From assembly GCA_034766995.1 (NCBI GenBank), contig CM068315.1:53146556-53210555 (forward strand): a stretch of 64,000 nt of DNA, in the 5' to 3' direction. Every line of letters begins with the position of its first letter. The stretch's first letter is position 1. The translations under genes and the position numbers were made by a program. This document shows, piece after piece, positions 49,124 through 61,701 of the stretch. This stretch comes from Acanthacorydalis orientalis (lineage: Eukaryota; Arthropoda; Insecta; Megaloptera; Corydalidae). A model generated the notes under the pieces. It made no database searches and was not told the origin of the DNA. It worked only from the letters and a program-made list of their open reading frames with translations.

Positions 49124-50856
49124 AGCTTGATATTACAATATTTATGAAACATAATATGTAATTTTATCAAAATACAGCTAGATGCCGCTTGCCCAATCCC
49201 CTTTTCCAAGAGTCTCGGTCCTGAGTCATTTCCTCGTTTAGCTGTCTCTTCTCCATAGCCTTTCTTATCCCTTCGTTCCATGAAATCCGAGATCTTCCAC
49301 GTTTCTTTTATCCTGGCGGGACCCATTTGAATATCTGCCGCGGCCATCGCTCTTCTGGCATTCGCATCAAATGCCCAAACCATCTTAAACTTCGAAGTTC
49401 TATCCTATCAGTAACTGTCTCTCTAGCATTCATTCGACGTCTAATTTCTTTATTCGTTATGTGTTGTAGCCTGGGGATTCTTGCACTTCGTTTGTTTCGG
49501 TCCCACCATAGCGAGTTTAGGCAGCCAATTATTTTCTTTGCTTCTTGTAATCGGTGTCTGATTTCTCTCTCACCTATTCCGTTTTTATCTACTACCGCCC
49601 CTAGATATTTAAACTCTTTAACTTGTTCGATTGTTGAGTCATCCTTTATATGTATTTCGAATTTTTTTCGCTATTCACGACCAAAAACTGTCTTTTTCAG
49701 ACTTACAAGTAATCCCCATTTCTCATATTCCGTATAAATTTATGAAAATATCAACATAACATACAACGATTTTTTATAATATACGAACAAAAAATCTATT
49801 TTACACTATTTAATACAATGTTCGTATACATCAATCACGAAAAGTTATTAATGCCATTATTTATTGTAAGTTTTTTTTAGAGTTCGGGCAGTTATGAATG
49901 GAGTCAAAAACTGCAAGGAATAATTCTCGGATCATTTTACTGGGGGTACATAGTATCACATATTCCTGGTGGGATTCTGGCAGAACGTTATGGCGGAAAG
50001 CATGTGCTTGGCATAGGATTATTGTTTAATGGAATATTATCACTGCTAACCCCACTTCTTGTCGATATTGGCCAGTCAGTTGCGTTAATCATAATACGAA
50101 TTTTGGAAGGAATAGGGCAGGTAAAGTTGTCTTCAGCATAAATATAAAGTAGTACGAGGAGTGATCAAGATGTTTCAAAACCGGGCGCTACGCCTCATAA
50201 TATTTAAAAAATTGATTATCAGTTGCTTTTTGATAGTTGCTTGCGTGCATTTTGATGGCAATAACATCTTCTTTATAGTGCTAGGACATAGAAAAGTTTA
50301 TAGACAGAGATCTATATTTTTATGTATCTTCCGGCTTTGAAGATGATGGAATTACTATAGAAATGTGTACAAGCTGCTATCAAAAATGATCAAAAGTAAT
50401 TTTTATTGAATATTTTTGATGACACTCACTTTTGTAGTTTGTGGGATAAAAAAATGAGTCATTTATGGGATCGAATTTATCCACAGTATCATAACTGCTG
50501 TACGGTGAGATCTTTTATTAAGTTTTCGTTGATTGCAGGGCGTTATTTATCCTTCTTTAAGTGTAATGTTAGGGAAATGGGCACCTATCCATGAACGAGG
50601 AACATTGGGCACGATAATTTTCTCTGGTGCTCAAATAGGCACTGTTATTGGCAACATAGTCAGTGGAGAAATATTATATTATTACACATGGCCGATTGTT
50701 AATTACATATATGGATCGATTACTATATTGTGGTGGTTACTATGGGTTTTATTATGTTATAATGGGCCCAACGAGCATCCGATTATCAAGGAGAATGAAA
50801 AGATTTATCTTGAAAATCATATTGGTCAGTATTAAAAAGTAGCATACATAATATCT

Positions 50857-50904
<48 letters not shown>

Positions 50905-52173
50905 ATTAATGAATAATTAAGAAAATACTTTTCAAATTGTTTAATGTTAAAGAAGAAAACATTTCCTATGTATCATCTCCACCCTATAAAGAAATGTTTC
51001 TATCTGGACCACTATGGGCGCTAATTTGTGCACAGGCTGCTCATGACTGGCTGTTTTTCATTATGGTTATCGATTTACCAAAATATATGAACGACGTACT
51101 TCGTTTCAATATCAATTCAAATGGTCTAGTCTCTACTTTACCATATCTTATGATGTGGCTGTCTGGTATACTGGCAGGTATCTTTTCTGACCATGTAATA
51201 AGGGAACAAATCATGGATATTACAGCTGCACGAAAAATATTCACGACCTTTGGTATGTTTTATTATTGTAAATATTAGATTCGTGTGTGTGTGTGTTTTA
51301 TATATATGAAGCTGCGCAAATGCATAAATATGTGAAATATTTTCAGCCCAAAATTAAATATTTATCGCATAAACATTAATATTATTAAATGGAATAAATT
51401 ATAATTTCAAAAATATTTTTACTTTTCATGTACTGAAAATATACGTATGTATTAAGTGTACACTTTCAAAAATGTTTCGTTACTAAATAATCTTAAATTT
51501 TATTTCTAAGTAAATTAGAAATATATATATATAAGTCAGTAACACTATTAATTTTCTTAACGCGGAACATTAATAAAAAAAATATACAATATATAATTGA
51601 TTTTACATTCAGAATTTACATTGTGCTGATAACAAAAAATAATAAACAATTTTGCATGAATGCAGCTGTGTCTGGCCCGTCGATATTCATGCTATTCGGA
51701 TCTTATGCTGGATGTAAACGTGTCGTAGTTGTCATTCATTTTACAATAGCATTAACTTTTATGGGCTTATATTATCCGGGAATTAGAGTTAATCCAGTTG
51801 ATTTATCATCGAATTATGCAGGCATAATAATGGCTTTAGTTAATGGAGCCGGAGTGTTATCAGGAATTCTGTCATCTTTCATGGTTGGGACACTCACACC
51901 TAATGTAAGTAATTTGTTTGTTGAAAATCTTACAATTACTGCGGCTTCGCACTTTATTTAAACTAATAAACTTGAACTATATAACGCTTAAAGTATTTAT
52001 TCCAACGTCAAATCAGATTATCACAATTATATTTATCAACATTAAAACTATATATATATATATTGCAGCATAACATGTTTGAATGGCGAAATGTATACTG
52101 GTGCAGTTTCGTTATTGCTTCCATATCAAGTATAGTATTTATTATGCGGGCGAGTGGAGAAAGACAGTGGTAA
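48728..52173 (+). CDS. SLC17-family (sialin / Na-phosphate cotransporter-like) MFS transporter
   Basis: Twelve-helix membrane transporter of the major facilitator superfamily; family members move inorganic phosphate, sialic acid, glutamate or other anions. Six exons: 48728-48970, 49881-50120, 50539-50824, 50953-51252, 51666-51904 and 52069-52173. All introns are GT-AG, phases agree, and the product is about 470 aa, normal for SLC17. Landmarks: IPQRYVFGIMGSLALMTAFT with RISLSITILAM (TM1); WSQKLQGIILGSFYWGYI; IPGGILAERYGGK; RILEGIGQGVIYPSL; KWAPIHERGTLGTIIFSGAQ; LPKYMNDVL...NGLVSTLPYL; NYAGIIMALVNGAGVLSGIL; and C-terminal MRASGERQW. The start is uncertain: the ATG at 48728 or an upstream exon joined at 48785 (AAATATAG). 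No disabling change. It is nested on the opposite strand in the MXD intron. Substrate cannot be told. Confidence 0.88.
49165..49735 (-). mobile_element. Non-LTR retrotransposon (reverse transcriptase C-terminal) fragment
   Basis: The minus strand reads EFKYLGAVVDKNGIGEREIR, RRRMNARETVTDRIELRSLR, WFGHLMRMPEERWPRQIFKW and RGRSRISWNEGIRKAMEKR. This is the C-terminal region of insect endonuclease/reverse-transcriptase LINEs. One stop after WVPPG and an altered start. 5'-truncated; it lies in intron 1 of the SLC17-like gene, next to a (TA)n array at 49070-49120. Confidence 0.85.
49881..50120 (+). CDS. SLC17-like exon 2
   Basis: Acceptor TTTTTTTTAG. Encodes SSGSYEWSQKLQGIILGSFY through RILEGIGQ, then donor GTAAAG. 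Contains the WS-x-QG and PGG-x-LAERYGGK signatures. Confidence 0.92.
50539..50824 (+). CDS. SLC17-like exon 3
   Basis: Acceptor GTTGATTGCAG. Begins GVIYPSLSVMLGKWAPIHER and ends YLENHI, with donor GTCAGT. Phase 1 at the end. Confidence 0.9.
50953..51252 (+). CDS. SLC17-like exon 4
   Basis: Acceptor ATGTTAAAG (weak pyrimidine tract). Encodes EENISYVSSPPYKEMFLSGP, WALICAQAAHDW, LPKYMNDVLRFNINSNGLVS, then TAARKIFTTF with donor GTATGT. The acceptor is the least certain splice of the gene, but phase and homology agree. Confidence 0.85.
51666..51904 (+). CDS. SLC17-like exon 5
   Basis: Acceptor CATGAATGCAG. Encodes AVSGPSIFMLFGSYAGCKRV through GTLTPN, donor GTAAGT. Carries the conserved NYAGIIMALVNGAGVLSGIL helix. 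Confidence 0.92.
52069..52173 (+). CDS. SLC17-like exon 6 (stop)
   Basis: Acceptor TATTGCAG. Encodes HNMFEWRNVYWCSFVIASIS, then SIVFIMRASGERQW, and TAA at 52171. The W-x-x-V(Y/F) and SGE-x-Q-W ending is the family's usual last helix. Confidence 0.92.
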   Translation, partial: HNMFEWRNVYWCSFVIASISSIVFIMRASGERQW

Positions 52174-52335
52174 TGTCAAAGTCAAGAAAAAAATACTTGT
52201 AAGGAGATTGAAACGTATGAACTTGATTCTCCAGCATACATTGTAACTGTTCTGTTTTATGCTTTTATAATTTGAAGTTTGTTTTTTTTTTTAAAAAAAA
52301 ATTAAATTAATATTTATTTCGGAAATTGTATTTTT

Positions 52336-52435
52336 TGTAATACATTTTTTAAATAATCTACTTTATAGCCATATTTGAGTGTATATTTATAATAAAAAAA
52401 ATGATAATTTCATGTTTATTATTATTTGTAAATAA

Positions 52436-52481
<46 letters not shown>

Positions 52482-52694
52482 AAAAAGAATCGCTTTTCTT
52501 ATGCCGTTGTTATGTAACTTAAAATATTGACAAAATTCAAAATAAATACTGAAAAAATATTGACTATATGTGCGTTTTTTTATGTTGTTTCTTGTAATAC
52601 ATTAAATAATTTACTTTATAGCCATATTTGAGTGTATATTTATAATTTAAAATATGATAATTTCATGTTTATTATTATTTAAAATTAAATATTA
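52336..52694 (+). repeat. Direct duplication in the SLC17 3' flank
   Basis: Positions 52336-52444 and 52593-52694 share about 100 bp (TTTATAGCCATATTTGAGTG, TATATTTATAAT, GATAATTTCATGTTTATTAT), offset 257 bp. Each copy is followed by a (TA)n array. It looks like a tandem duplication of a unit including the array. Confidence 0.85.
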
Positions 52695-52754
52695 TAAATT
52701 TATATATATATATATATATGTTTATGTGTATATGTACATCTACCTATATGTCCA

Positions 52755-52810
<56 letters not shown>

Positions 52811-53535
52811 TATGAACAGATGTATATAAATTCATGAACCGTCACTACAAAGACGAACGCTGAATTGTTAGATATTGCGGCATCCGAAGTAGAAAACGTC
52901 ATGGCGGTGCTAACGTAGCTTGATCCTCATTTTCTCTTTTATAGTCACCTCTTTTTGGTTGCTACCGCTCTTGCAAGTTTCATGATTGTGCCGAACTCCG
53001 CAGCTATCGCCGCCACATATTTAATTACGCTCACATTTCCCGCTCAACGACAGAAGCTGTGACGGCAGTGCTCTCAGATACACACCGGGCGCCATCACGA
53101 CACCCCTTCATATCATCTTATCATAAAACTGTACCAAAGGCAAAAAAGTATTTCACGGTCGACGGCTCAAATCGATTACTCATTCAATTTGTGTTCGAAT
53201 TTTTTCATACTCTTAGATTATTTCAATTATCCGTCCAAACACTCAGACAAATCATTTACTCTATAGTTTTGTTATTTGGAAGAATTGTCAACGCTTTTGG
53301 AATACAGTAAAAGAATATAATCGAATTAAAACATGACTAACTTGACTGAAGATTGATAACGTTCCTTTTTGAAAGTGGTTATACAATAAACAGAATATAA
53401 CAAATGCGAAAATTCGCTAAAAAAATATAAAAAGAAATAAAAGAACAATCGAAGCTATTTAAAAGCAGGAAATCCGTTTTAATACTGTATGTATTAGAGA
53501 TGTAAAAAAGTATATAATATAAACAAATTGTAAAG

Positions 53536-53589
<54 letters not shown>

Positions 53590-53822
53590 ATATATATATA
53601 TATATATACGAACAAGTAAGGAAAATTAATAATATAAAAAAATAATAAAATAAAATAGTATTGTTATATTTTTCTAAGTAGACTGAATATGTAATCATAT
53701 TTTGATTTCATCAAAAATTATGAATGTTGATTGACTCAATTCACATTTATAATATTATCAAGTTGAATGCAATTTCAAAACCCATACATCACTGAATCCG
53801 ATAACTTATTGATAGTTCATGT

Positions 53823-53878
<56 letters not shown>

Positions 53879-53954
53879 TATTTTAGGAGCGGAAAAGTAT
53901 ACAGTGCTAATATTTTTTTCGCAGAACTCCTATATCTATCTATCTATCTACCTA

Positions 53955-53968
53955 TATATATTTATATA

Positions 53969-54023
<55 letters not shown>
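53955..54023. repeat. (TA)n array, 69 bp
   Basis: Starts with TATATTTATATATATTTATA and then pure TA. Preceded by a TATC run at 53935-53950. Confidence 0.95.
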
Positions 54024-54026
<3 letters not shown>

Positions 54027-55588
54027 CACAGAAGAGTATTAAAAGTAGCGGAATTAAAAGATAATAAACAATATCGTATTAAAAAATGCAAATGTAAATT
54101 TGTATGAGAACAGTGCAGTGCGTCGAGAATCCTGCCACCGGTATATTATCTTTAAAGCAAAAATTATGACTTTCATGAGAAAAGACGAAGGCGGGATGAC
54201 TTCAACCTGACGTCTACTTTCTTTTCAGCGTTTTGCACAGTTATTATGTCGTAGCGGTAACTGACTTCCATGCAATGCATTTTTCGTTGCTTTTTGAAGG
54301 CAAGATAGAAAACAGAATGTAATACAAGGAGCGAAAGGAGAAAATATAATAAGAAGAGGGAAGAGTAAGAAAAAAAACAGTTGAAAGTTTCAACATGAAG
54401 GATGTTTTGCATAATTTTATACGTATTAATTTTTTACTTGCAAGTTTTGCGCTGAAGGGTGAAATTGTTTTTAGAAACGGCGAACTGGGAGAAGTCAGTA
54501 TATAGCATAGAAATCTCGTTTCTGCTCTTATATGAAACAAAGATGGATTTATGACTACGTTTTATAAATTGATTCTTCTTTTTCTATTACCACGTATTGC
54601 TCTGTCGTACAATCGTTTAGAAATCAGATAAAAGTTTCGAATTTTGTACTGTGGTTTGAGCAGTAAGGTTAACAATTCATAGGAAGTATGAAATATTAAT
54701 AAGCGTGGACTGAACACGGGGTTAGGCCGTTTAAGTTTCACTCGTTTGAAATGAGGAGAACATTCTGAAGTGTACATGTACTGCAGATAAGCTTTTATTT
54801 AGTTTGTATACAATAACTGCAAAGAAATCGATAACGGTTAAGCAAACACGATTGATGTTTAACCAAAAATGTATTTGTTTTTCAGAAAACATCAATTATC
54901 ATCGAAAATTAATAATAAAAAAATCGAACTGTATTCTATTCTATTAAGTATTCAATATACATTTTGAAAATGTTTATTGGGGATAAAAATATAGACTCTA
55001 TACTTTAGTTCTAAGTTTGTTTCAATTTCTAAAATCTAAAATTTACACAATTTTTTTTTATATGAAAAAAGAATATAGATGTGTTATATAAAAATAAACA
55101 TCTGACAGGGTTCAAATCTTTCTCTTTAAAGAAATTTTATTTAAAGTGTCATTAGAATTTCTATTAAATTAGAAATTTATTAGAAATAATATTTAATTAC
55201 TATTTAATTTCGGTAAAAGCTAATTTTTTTTTCGAGTCTACTAAGAAGCGAATTTTTCTTGATTGCAATCATATAGAAAATAAATTTAAAATTAATATTA
55301 GATATAAAGACATTCAAGATAAAATGTAACAAATATACCGTTTAATAACGATTCATAAACGATAATATTACACATTATTAACGTCAAAACCGATTAATTT
55401 CATTGTAAAATCATTAAAAAAATGCGTATTTTTTTGCTCTTTAATTCTAAGGTGTTTCCATGAACGACGAACTATTAAGAAAGTTAATTAAATAATTGGT
55501 TTTGTATCTGTTGCCCAAAAAACAATCTTTATTTGGGTTGATAGCCGATTAAACGATTTGATTTTATTCACAATAAATATCCACTCAC

Positions 55589-55904
55589 CTGATTCTGAAA
55601 TTGACGATGGTGAAGCCGCTGAGGACGACGAAGAAGACGACATGAGTATGGACGACACTGCTGAAGAAGTGCTATTGGTACTGGATGTGGATGAGCATTC
55701 GCTAACCGATCGTCGTTTGTGATGTGCCGCTGTCGCGGACACCGTGTGATGATGTTGCTGCAGGTGCTGTACATGATGATGCGTCGTCATACCGACCACG
55801 GATGCAGTTGTTGTGAGTTGTTCGAGTCGTCGTCTCAGGTAACGCTGTTCACGCGACAGTTGCTCTTTGTAAAGTGAGTGCTTTCTTTCGCGGTCTTCTA
55901 AATT
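55589..55904 (-). CDS. MXD/MAD-like transcription factor, leucine-zipper exon (partial gene)
   Basis: Acceptor CATTTTGTTTTAG. It encodes NLEDRERKHSLYKEQLSREQ and then RYLRRRLEQL, which aligns with the zipper end of MXD1/MXI1 proteins (DRK...L.REQR.LK..LEQL). A His/Gln-rich stretch and a long Ser-rich tract with RRSVSECSSTSS follow, ending SISES with donor GTGAGT at 55588. Length 316 nt leaves phase 1, which the exon at 24873 completes. The upstream exon should end in ...KAKxFIK (bHLH helix 2), but nothing matching was found up to 64000. A heptad pattern supports a coiled coil. MNT is the alternative, but the zipper sequence fits MXD better. Confidence 0.78.
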
Positions 55905-56220
55905 CTAAAACAAAATGAATCGAATGAATCAAACAATAAACACACATATAATCGTTTATTAACGAACTGACTGAATAATAGATGCGGAAATTATCAGAGT
56001 ATTTTGTCGTTTTCAAAGATACACGTTTGTTGATTAATTGAAAAAATGATTGTTTTCAGTGCATCAATAAACGGAACGTTTAAACATTAACAGATGTAAT
56101 GGTTAACAATATGTAAAAGATATTTTTTTAAAAAATATATTTTTCTTCTAGACCAACAAAAAATCTATATTTTAATAATATCCATTAAGTAAAATATAAA
56201 ATATTAATTTTGTGATACAA

Positions 56221-56293
<73 letters not shown>

Positions 56294-56401
56294 AAATTTA
56301 GTTTTGCTATGAATAATTTATAAATAAATTAATCAACACTGCATTAAAATTAAATTTTAAAAACTATATATACAGTTCATCAAATTTAATCTCAATGAAT
56401 A
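55905..56401. other. Upstream MXD intron sequence
   Basis: AT-rich. A (TA)n array at 56223-56289. No bHLH exon visible. Confidence 0.6.
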
Positions 56402-57134
56402 CAGGGTGCGTCGAAAAAAAATCCAGATTCAGATCTCAGCCATTGGTTCGGCGTTAATGAAGTAAGATGGGCGTAGTGAGGTCCGAAATGAGGTCATCTA
56501 GGTTTTTTCAAAATTTTTCCTAGGCAGCAAAAGTCAAGATTATGACATATGACAGTAATACACGTTATTAAAGAATGACAAGTCTTAAGTCTAGTATTGA
56601 AAGGGATCGAATCCCCAGGAACGACAAGCAACTACACGGGTACAGAGATTCCAACCACTGTCAGAAAAACTAAAAACTGCTTAAAAAAAAACTGAGGTCT
56701 GAAAGCATGTGCCTTATCGTTTTCTGTTGCCGTCATGGCTTGGACGGGTGTGCACCGTGCGTTCGTTATTGATTCATTTATCCGAAAAAACGAATTTGTG
56801 ATCGCCACGCAGAGAGCTTTTCAAATCCGCTTCGCGCTTGGTCGAAATGCTGCTGTTCCGAACCGAAAATTCCTTTTGTTACGGGTCGCAGATTTCAGGG
56901 CCACAGGTTCGGCGTTAAAACGAAAATCATCTCGATGATCACGGTGCGTTCGGATGCCAGAAAATGTCAACGGTTTAAGGCAGTCCAATGTGCAATCTCA
57001 CACAAGTTCGGACAGTGAACATGCTTCTGTTTTGGGGTTGTCTGACCGAATTGTCAGGAGAATTTTACACGCCGAACCTAAGTTCTATCTTTATAAACTG
57101 ATGGTTGTTCGGAAACTTAAGAAATGCGACTGGG
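56402..57134 (+). mobile_element. DUF4817-type transposon, N-terminal half
   Basis: The end CAGGGTGCGTCGAAAAAAAA follows TA at 56400-56401. From 56735 the frame reads HRAFVIDSFIRKNEFVIATQ, RAFQIRFALGRNAAVPN, then after a stop MPENVNGLRQSN and LGLSDRIVRRILHAEPKFYL, YKLMVVRKL. The order HTH, PENV, LGLS-x-x-x-RRIL, YKLMVV is the DUF4817-type pattern. The catalytic half is lost at a junction with mariner sequence near 57135. Confidence 0.8.
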
Positions 57135-57279
57135 AGAACCGAATTAAACAATCCCTGGGCCGTTCTTGTTGTAATTGTCTTTTCTCCAAACGCAGTACAA
57201 TTTTTTTTGCAGTTTCTGTAGCGTTAGTCCCAAGTTTAAATTCATGAAGTAAACACGCACGAATTTCACTATTTTTCAC
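57135..57279 (-). mobile_element. mariner N-terminal HTH fragment
   Basis: The minus strand reads KNSEIRACLLHEFKLGTNAT-ETAKK, then after a frameshift CTAFGEKTITTRTAQGLF, the first HTH of mariner transposases. It is joined tail-inward to the DUF4817-type element. No mariner terminus visible. Confidence 0.7.
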
Positions 57280-57669
57280 AGATATTTTTTAGGGTTAGAA
57301 TTATTTTGTAAATGAAAGTTACCAGTTCGAGATTAATTCAACAATTAACAGTAAAACACATGCTAATATAACGGATAAACAATTTTCGGAATTATTGTAC
57401 ATTATAACAACGACAGAACTTTCTTGGTTGCCTAAAATATATATATATATACACACACACACATGTACAAGTGTGTATATATTTAATTAATGTATTTGGT
57501 TGAATACTGAAAAAAATTATACAATATTTTTTCTTATTCAGAATCAATAAATATGTTTATGTAGAAAATTATCAAATACATTACTTTAATGTAAGTCACA
57601 ACAATGACAAATCCTTAACTTCTTGTTAAGTTCAAAACAGGTGTTATTATTATAAACGTACGGATGTAC

Positions 57670-57721
<52 letters not shown>

Positions 57722-58345
57722 AGAATAGAAAAAATCAATTCTAAACGTACTCATTCCACCAGAAACAATTAGCCACCGCACAGTAAATCATCATTTATAC
57801 CTAACAAAACCTAAATAAAATCCGTCGACAAATAGTTATTAACAATGAAACACATTCTCATTTTCAACAAAGTCGTATCCATTTGTGGATTCCTGAAATA
57901 ACGACTCCGCGTATTGTTACTAATTAAATTTACGTTTTGTATAAACTATGCAAATATCTAGTTGATGTTATTCCCGTATCTCAAATTTATAAACGTCGAG
58001 ATACCAACTCGAGAGGGGTAACATTTCATATTAATATCTACGGTACACGCGAGCGAACATAGCTTTACATTCGCACAGAAACAATGCTTCTGTATTCATA
58101 ATTAGCGTAATTAGAACGAAATTAATCAGTATGACAATAAACATGTGTGTTTGATGTTAATTGTATTGTTGTAGCAAAAAGATGTAACGCTGACGAGTGA
58201 CACGTACGTCGATACTATGATGCGACTATGAATAAATTTGCTACTCTGAACAAATATTACACGGAAAGTATTTTCAATTAAATGTGCAAAATTTGTATCA
58301 GACAAAGATCTACATTGATACAAACAATAAATAGAACACATACAC

Positions 58346-58403
<58 letters not shown>

Positions 58404-58418
58404 GTATGTATATGTATG

Positions 58419-58455
<37 letters not shown>
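57280..58455. other. Noncoding
   Basis: TA arrays at 57677-57717 and 58349-58455. No gene recognised. Confidence 0.6.
58349..58455. repeat. Compound (TA)n array, 107 bp
   Basis: TA runs with GTATG interruptions. It ends exactly at the truncated 5' edge of the mariner at 58456. Confidence 0.95.
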
Positions 58456-58457
<2 letters not shown>

Positions 58458-59081
58458 GATGAAAAATGGATCCTGTACAACAACGTCCAATGCAGATGAA
58501 CGTAAAAAAGAGTGAATGAAGGGACAGAACCAGTCTCCAAAGCTGGCTTGCATCCGGTGAAAGTGCTGCTGCATGTTTGATGGGATTGCAAAGGTACTGT
58601 TTATTTTCAGCTGATCCTATGGGACGAAACGATTACTAAGGAGAAGTACTATCAATAACTAACCGAACTGAACGCATCAATTAAAAAAAATCATCCGATT
58701 GTGACCAATTGCAAGCGGATCATCTTCCACCACGACAACACAAAATCACATCCAGCAGAACTGTCTGCAACAACTGAAGCAGTTGAAATGGGAAATCATA
58801 TCGCATCCAGCATATTCTCCGGACATTGCACCTACCGGATTGTCATTTGTTCTGGTTGTTGCAGATCAGTTCAAACGGTAAAAAATTTGACACCGTGCAG
58901 GCCGTCAAAAATCACCTCACCGCTTTGTTTGCCGAAAAACCGTGTAGCTTTTATGAACGAGGAAACCAGCAGGTGCTTGAGCGTTGGAGAATGATAGTGA
59001 ATACATAATTGATTAATAAAAGCGTTTTCTGCGAATAATCGCTGAGTTTCAACTTCAAATCGTTTACGGACTTTTGCACTG

Positions 59082-59087
<6 letters not shown>
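58456..59087 (+). mobile_element. 5'-truncated mariner
   Basis: Starts abruptly at FDEKWILYNN (first catalytic Asp). It continues HPVKVLLHV, ETITKEKYYQ-stop-LTELNASI, IIFHHDNTKSHPAEL (second Asp), and, in a shifted frame, KKFDTVQAVKNHLTALFAEK and ERWRMIVNT-stop. The 3' terminus ends ...TTGCACTGATCCAA before TA. Same family as 30719-30854. (TA)n on both sides (58349-58455, 59088-59132). Confidence 0.88.
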
Positions 59088-59136
<49 letters not shown>

Positions 59137-60806
59137 TTGTGTCTTGTTGTAAATTATAATATGGATTGTGACATTATAATTTTCATCTGTGTTAATTGTC
59201 GGGGATGATTCTCGTCTAGTATTTATATTTTACACTGAATTATATGCATCAATAAAAATATATTTCAAGTATCATATGTTACAGTTCGTCGGTTACGTAA
59301 CATAATCCAAGGAGGTCTATAGATGTGCTTGAAACATTGTTTACATAAAAGCACTCGAAACAGGACGAACGAGAACTTGAAAACGATACTCTTCACAACA
59401 CCACTTTACTGTGACGTCTACCTCTTCTGCATTTCGAGCCTGCATAATTTTAACATAGTGTCTGTGGCAGACACTAGCGATTTGTAGTTAATGAAGAGGA
59501 AAGAAGCCATGCAACATTGAAAATAACATGGAGACGATGAATGGATTTGAATAATCGCAGAGTACACGCCGTATTTACATTTAAAAGGAAGAAATGTTTC
59601 TACGTACTTACTATATATAAGTAACAAATAAAAACAAATAACTTTATAGTCACTATTTCATCTGCACTGTTCGACTCGAAGCAGTCTGGCAATAACATTC
59701 TGCAGTTAAAAATATAGTTTATAAATTTTTGGAAAAATATGGAATTTTCAAATTTGTTTTCCAATCAATGATAAAAATACAATTTTACTAATGAATTTAA
59801 ATGAAAATGATATCAATTAATATTTTCATAACGTTTGAAAGTAATCTCTTGGAAAATTATTCATATAAAACGGAATATTTCATGAAAGCTAGACCGATTT
59901 AAACAACAAAATGAAAGATAATATTCATCTGATATTCAAATATGGCTGTATACAATTTGCTGGGTACAAAACGATAAGAAAATAAATACAAATTTTAATA
60001 ATAAAGACACATGCAATTATTTGTTACGTGTTCTTTTGTCATTTCATCCGTGACAGGCGTGCAAAACAATTGTCGAAAGTATTTAAAATATAACGGAAAC
60101 AGACGGGGAAACGAAAAACAGAGCAAAAAAAAAACGCAAAAGCAAACAAAGATTTGTGTATGGTGGTGGTGAGTCGGTGAAATCCTCCGTACGCGAGAGG
60201 GTTTGCAAAACATCAAACACAATTTGTAGTGACGGGATGTAGAACCCGGGCGAACAGCGTATAGTCCGCCTTCACTATTACACTACCTTCACCAACCATC
60301 CACCACTCAACGTCAAGTCGTGCTGGCGAGAGAAGAGCGTCACTCCGCAATATTTGATCGCGTTTGAAAAGAACGAACGGCAAAATCCCAAAACCGACGT
60401 AAGATGATAACGATTCCGATGCAAATAGACATATCATGGATAGGGGAGGCATTGATTTTTCAGTGTGTGCGTGCGGGGCTATACACACAGCCCGGATGGA
60501 TGGATGTTAATGCGAGAGTGAGACAAGTACGCGTATCTCGGTGTTTTTGTGTATGTGCCTATGGGAAAAATACTGGAAAGGATAGGAGGATTCACTCGGT
60601 GGTTCGATTGGAAATTTCGATTATGTTTATATTGTAACTTTATTGGAATTCGGTCGTGGGTGTAAAAACACGGATGAACGCACGCATGCACCAAATATAC
60701 AAATACAAAAAAAATAAATAAATAAACACATACAACAGTTGATAGAAAAGTGATTTTGTTAAGCGCGTCAAATATTTTCTTTCTTATAACATATTTTTCT
60801 TGCGTG

Positions 60807-60839
<33 letters not shown>

Positions 60840-60886
60840 ATACACACATTAATACTCAAATATTTTGAAAATAAAACTACTCACAT

Positions 60887-60942
<56 letters not shown>

Positions 60943-61212
60943 ATATGTGTGTTTGTGTGTTATCCCCGGTTTTTCGAAAATTTTTCCCGGAAAACTCGCA
61001 TGGACAATAATAAAAATTTCAATAACACAACACACCACGCTCAATTTTTAAAAGCGGATAAATACCGGCAACGGTAAGGGCACCGCTGTAAAACCTGTAA
61101 TCATACCGGCCAGACAGGCCCTGTACAATATTTAGATAACAATAAAATTTATTTTTATTTTATTTATTTGTGTTTGTGTGGAGTTTTATTTCAAAATATT
61201 TGAATATTGGTG

Positions 61213-61244
<32 letters not shown>

Positions 61245-61476
61245 TACAAACTTTTTATATGTAATTTATATACTGAATTGAGTATAAAATGTATAAATGT
61301 AAAAGTGAGTTACTACCAAAATAATGGTCTGAACACATTCTTAATTTTTATATACAGGTAAACTGTATTTTTTAAGTAAATGAATTTGAAGTAATATTTT
61401 TTAATATTTCAAAGCACAAATTACTTCTTCTGTTCTATATATAATAACATTTGATATATATATATACACACACACA

Positions 61477-61534
<58 letters not shown>

Positions 61535-61701
61535 GACTTATAAACCTAATATACATTTATATATGTTTGAATTCACGTGTTAATATGTGTAACAACGTAC
61601 ACATGAACTAAAGTAAAATTGTACACCTGTAAATAACATTTTAAGCCAAACAAGTTGAAGCAAATACATCTAGTTCAATGAGAACCACTTTCACAAGATA
61701 T
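59088..61701. other. Noncoding
   Basis: (TA)n at 59088-59132, 60891-60937 and 61477-61530, and TG/CA runs near 60820-60850. The stretch 60150-60650 is GC-richer with CpGs but has no recognisable exon; it might be regulatory. Confidence 0.5.
61477..61530. repeat. (TA)n array, 54 bp
   Basis: Pure TA run after a CACACACAC stretch and CTCA. Confidence 0.95.

Larger units (their letters stand above)
52174..55588. other. SLC17 3' flank and MXD intron
   Basis: A duplicated 3' segment (52336-52694), TA arrays at 52439-52477, 52768-52807, 53539-53608, 53826-53873 and 53955-54023, and a GC-richer stretch at 52845-53100. No exon found. Confidence 0.55.

Noticed and set aside
50163..50200. Transposon-end-like sequence ACGAGGAGTGATCAAGATG in an SLC17 intron
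   Set aside because: No inverse partner or transposase nearby.
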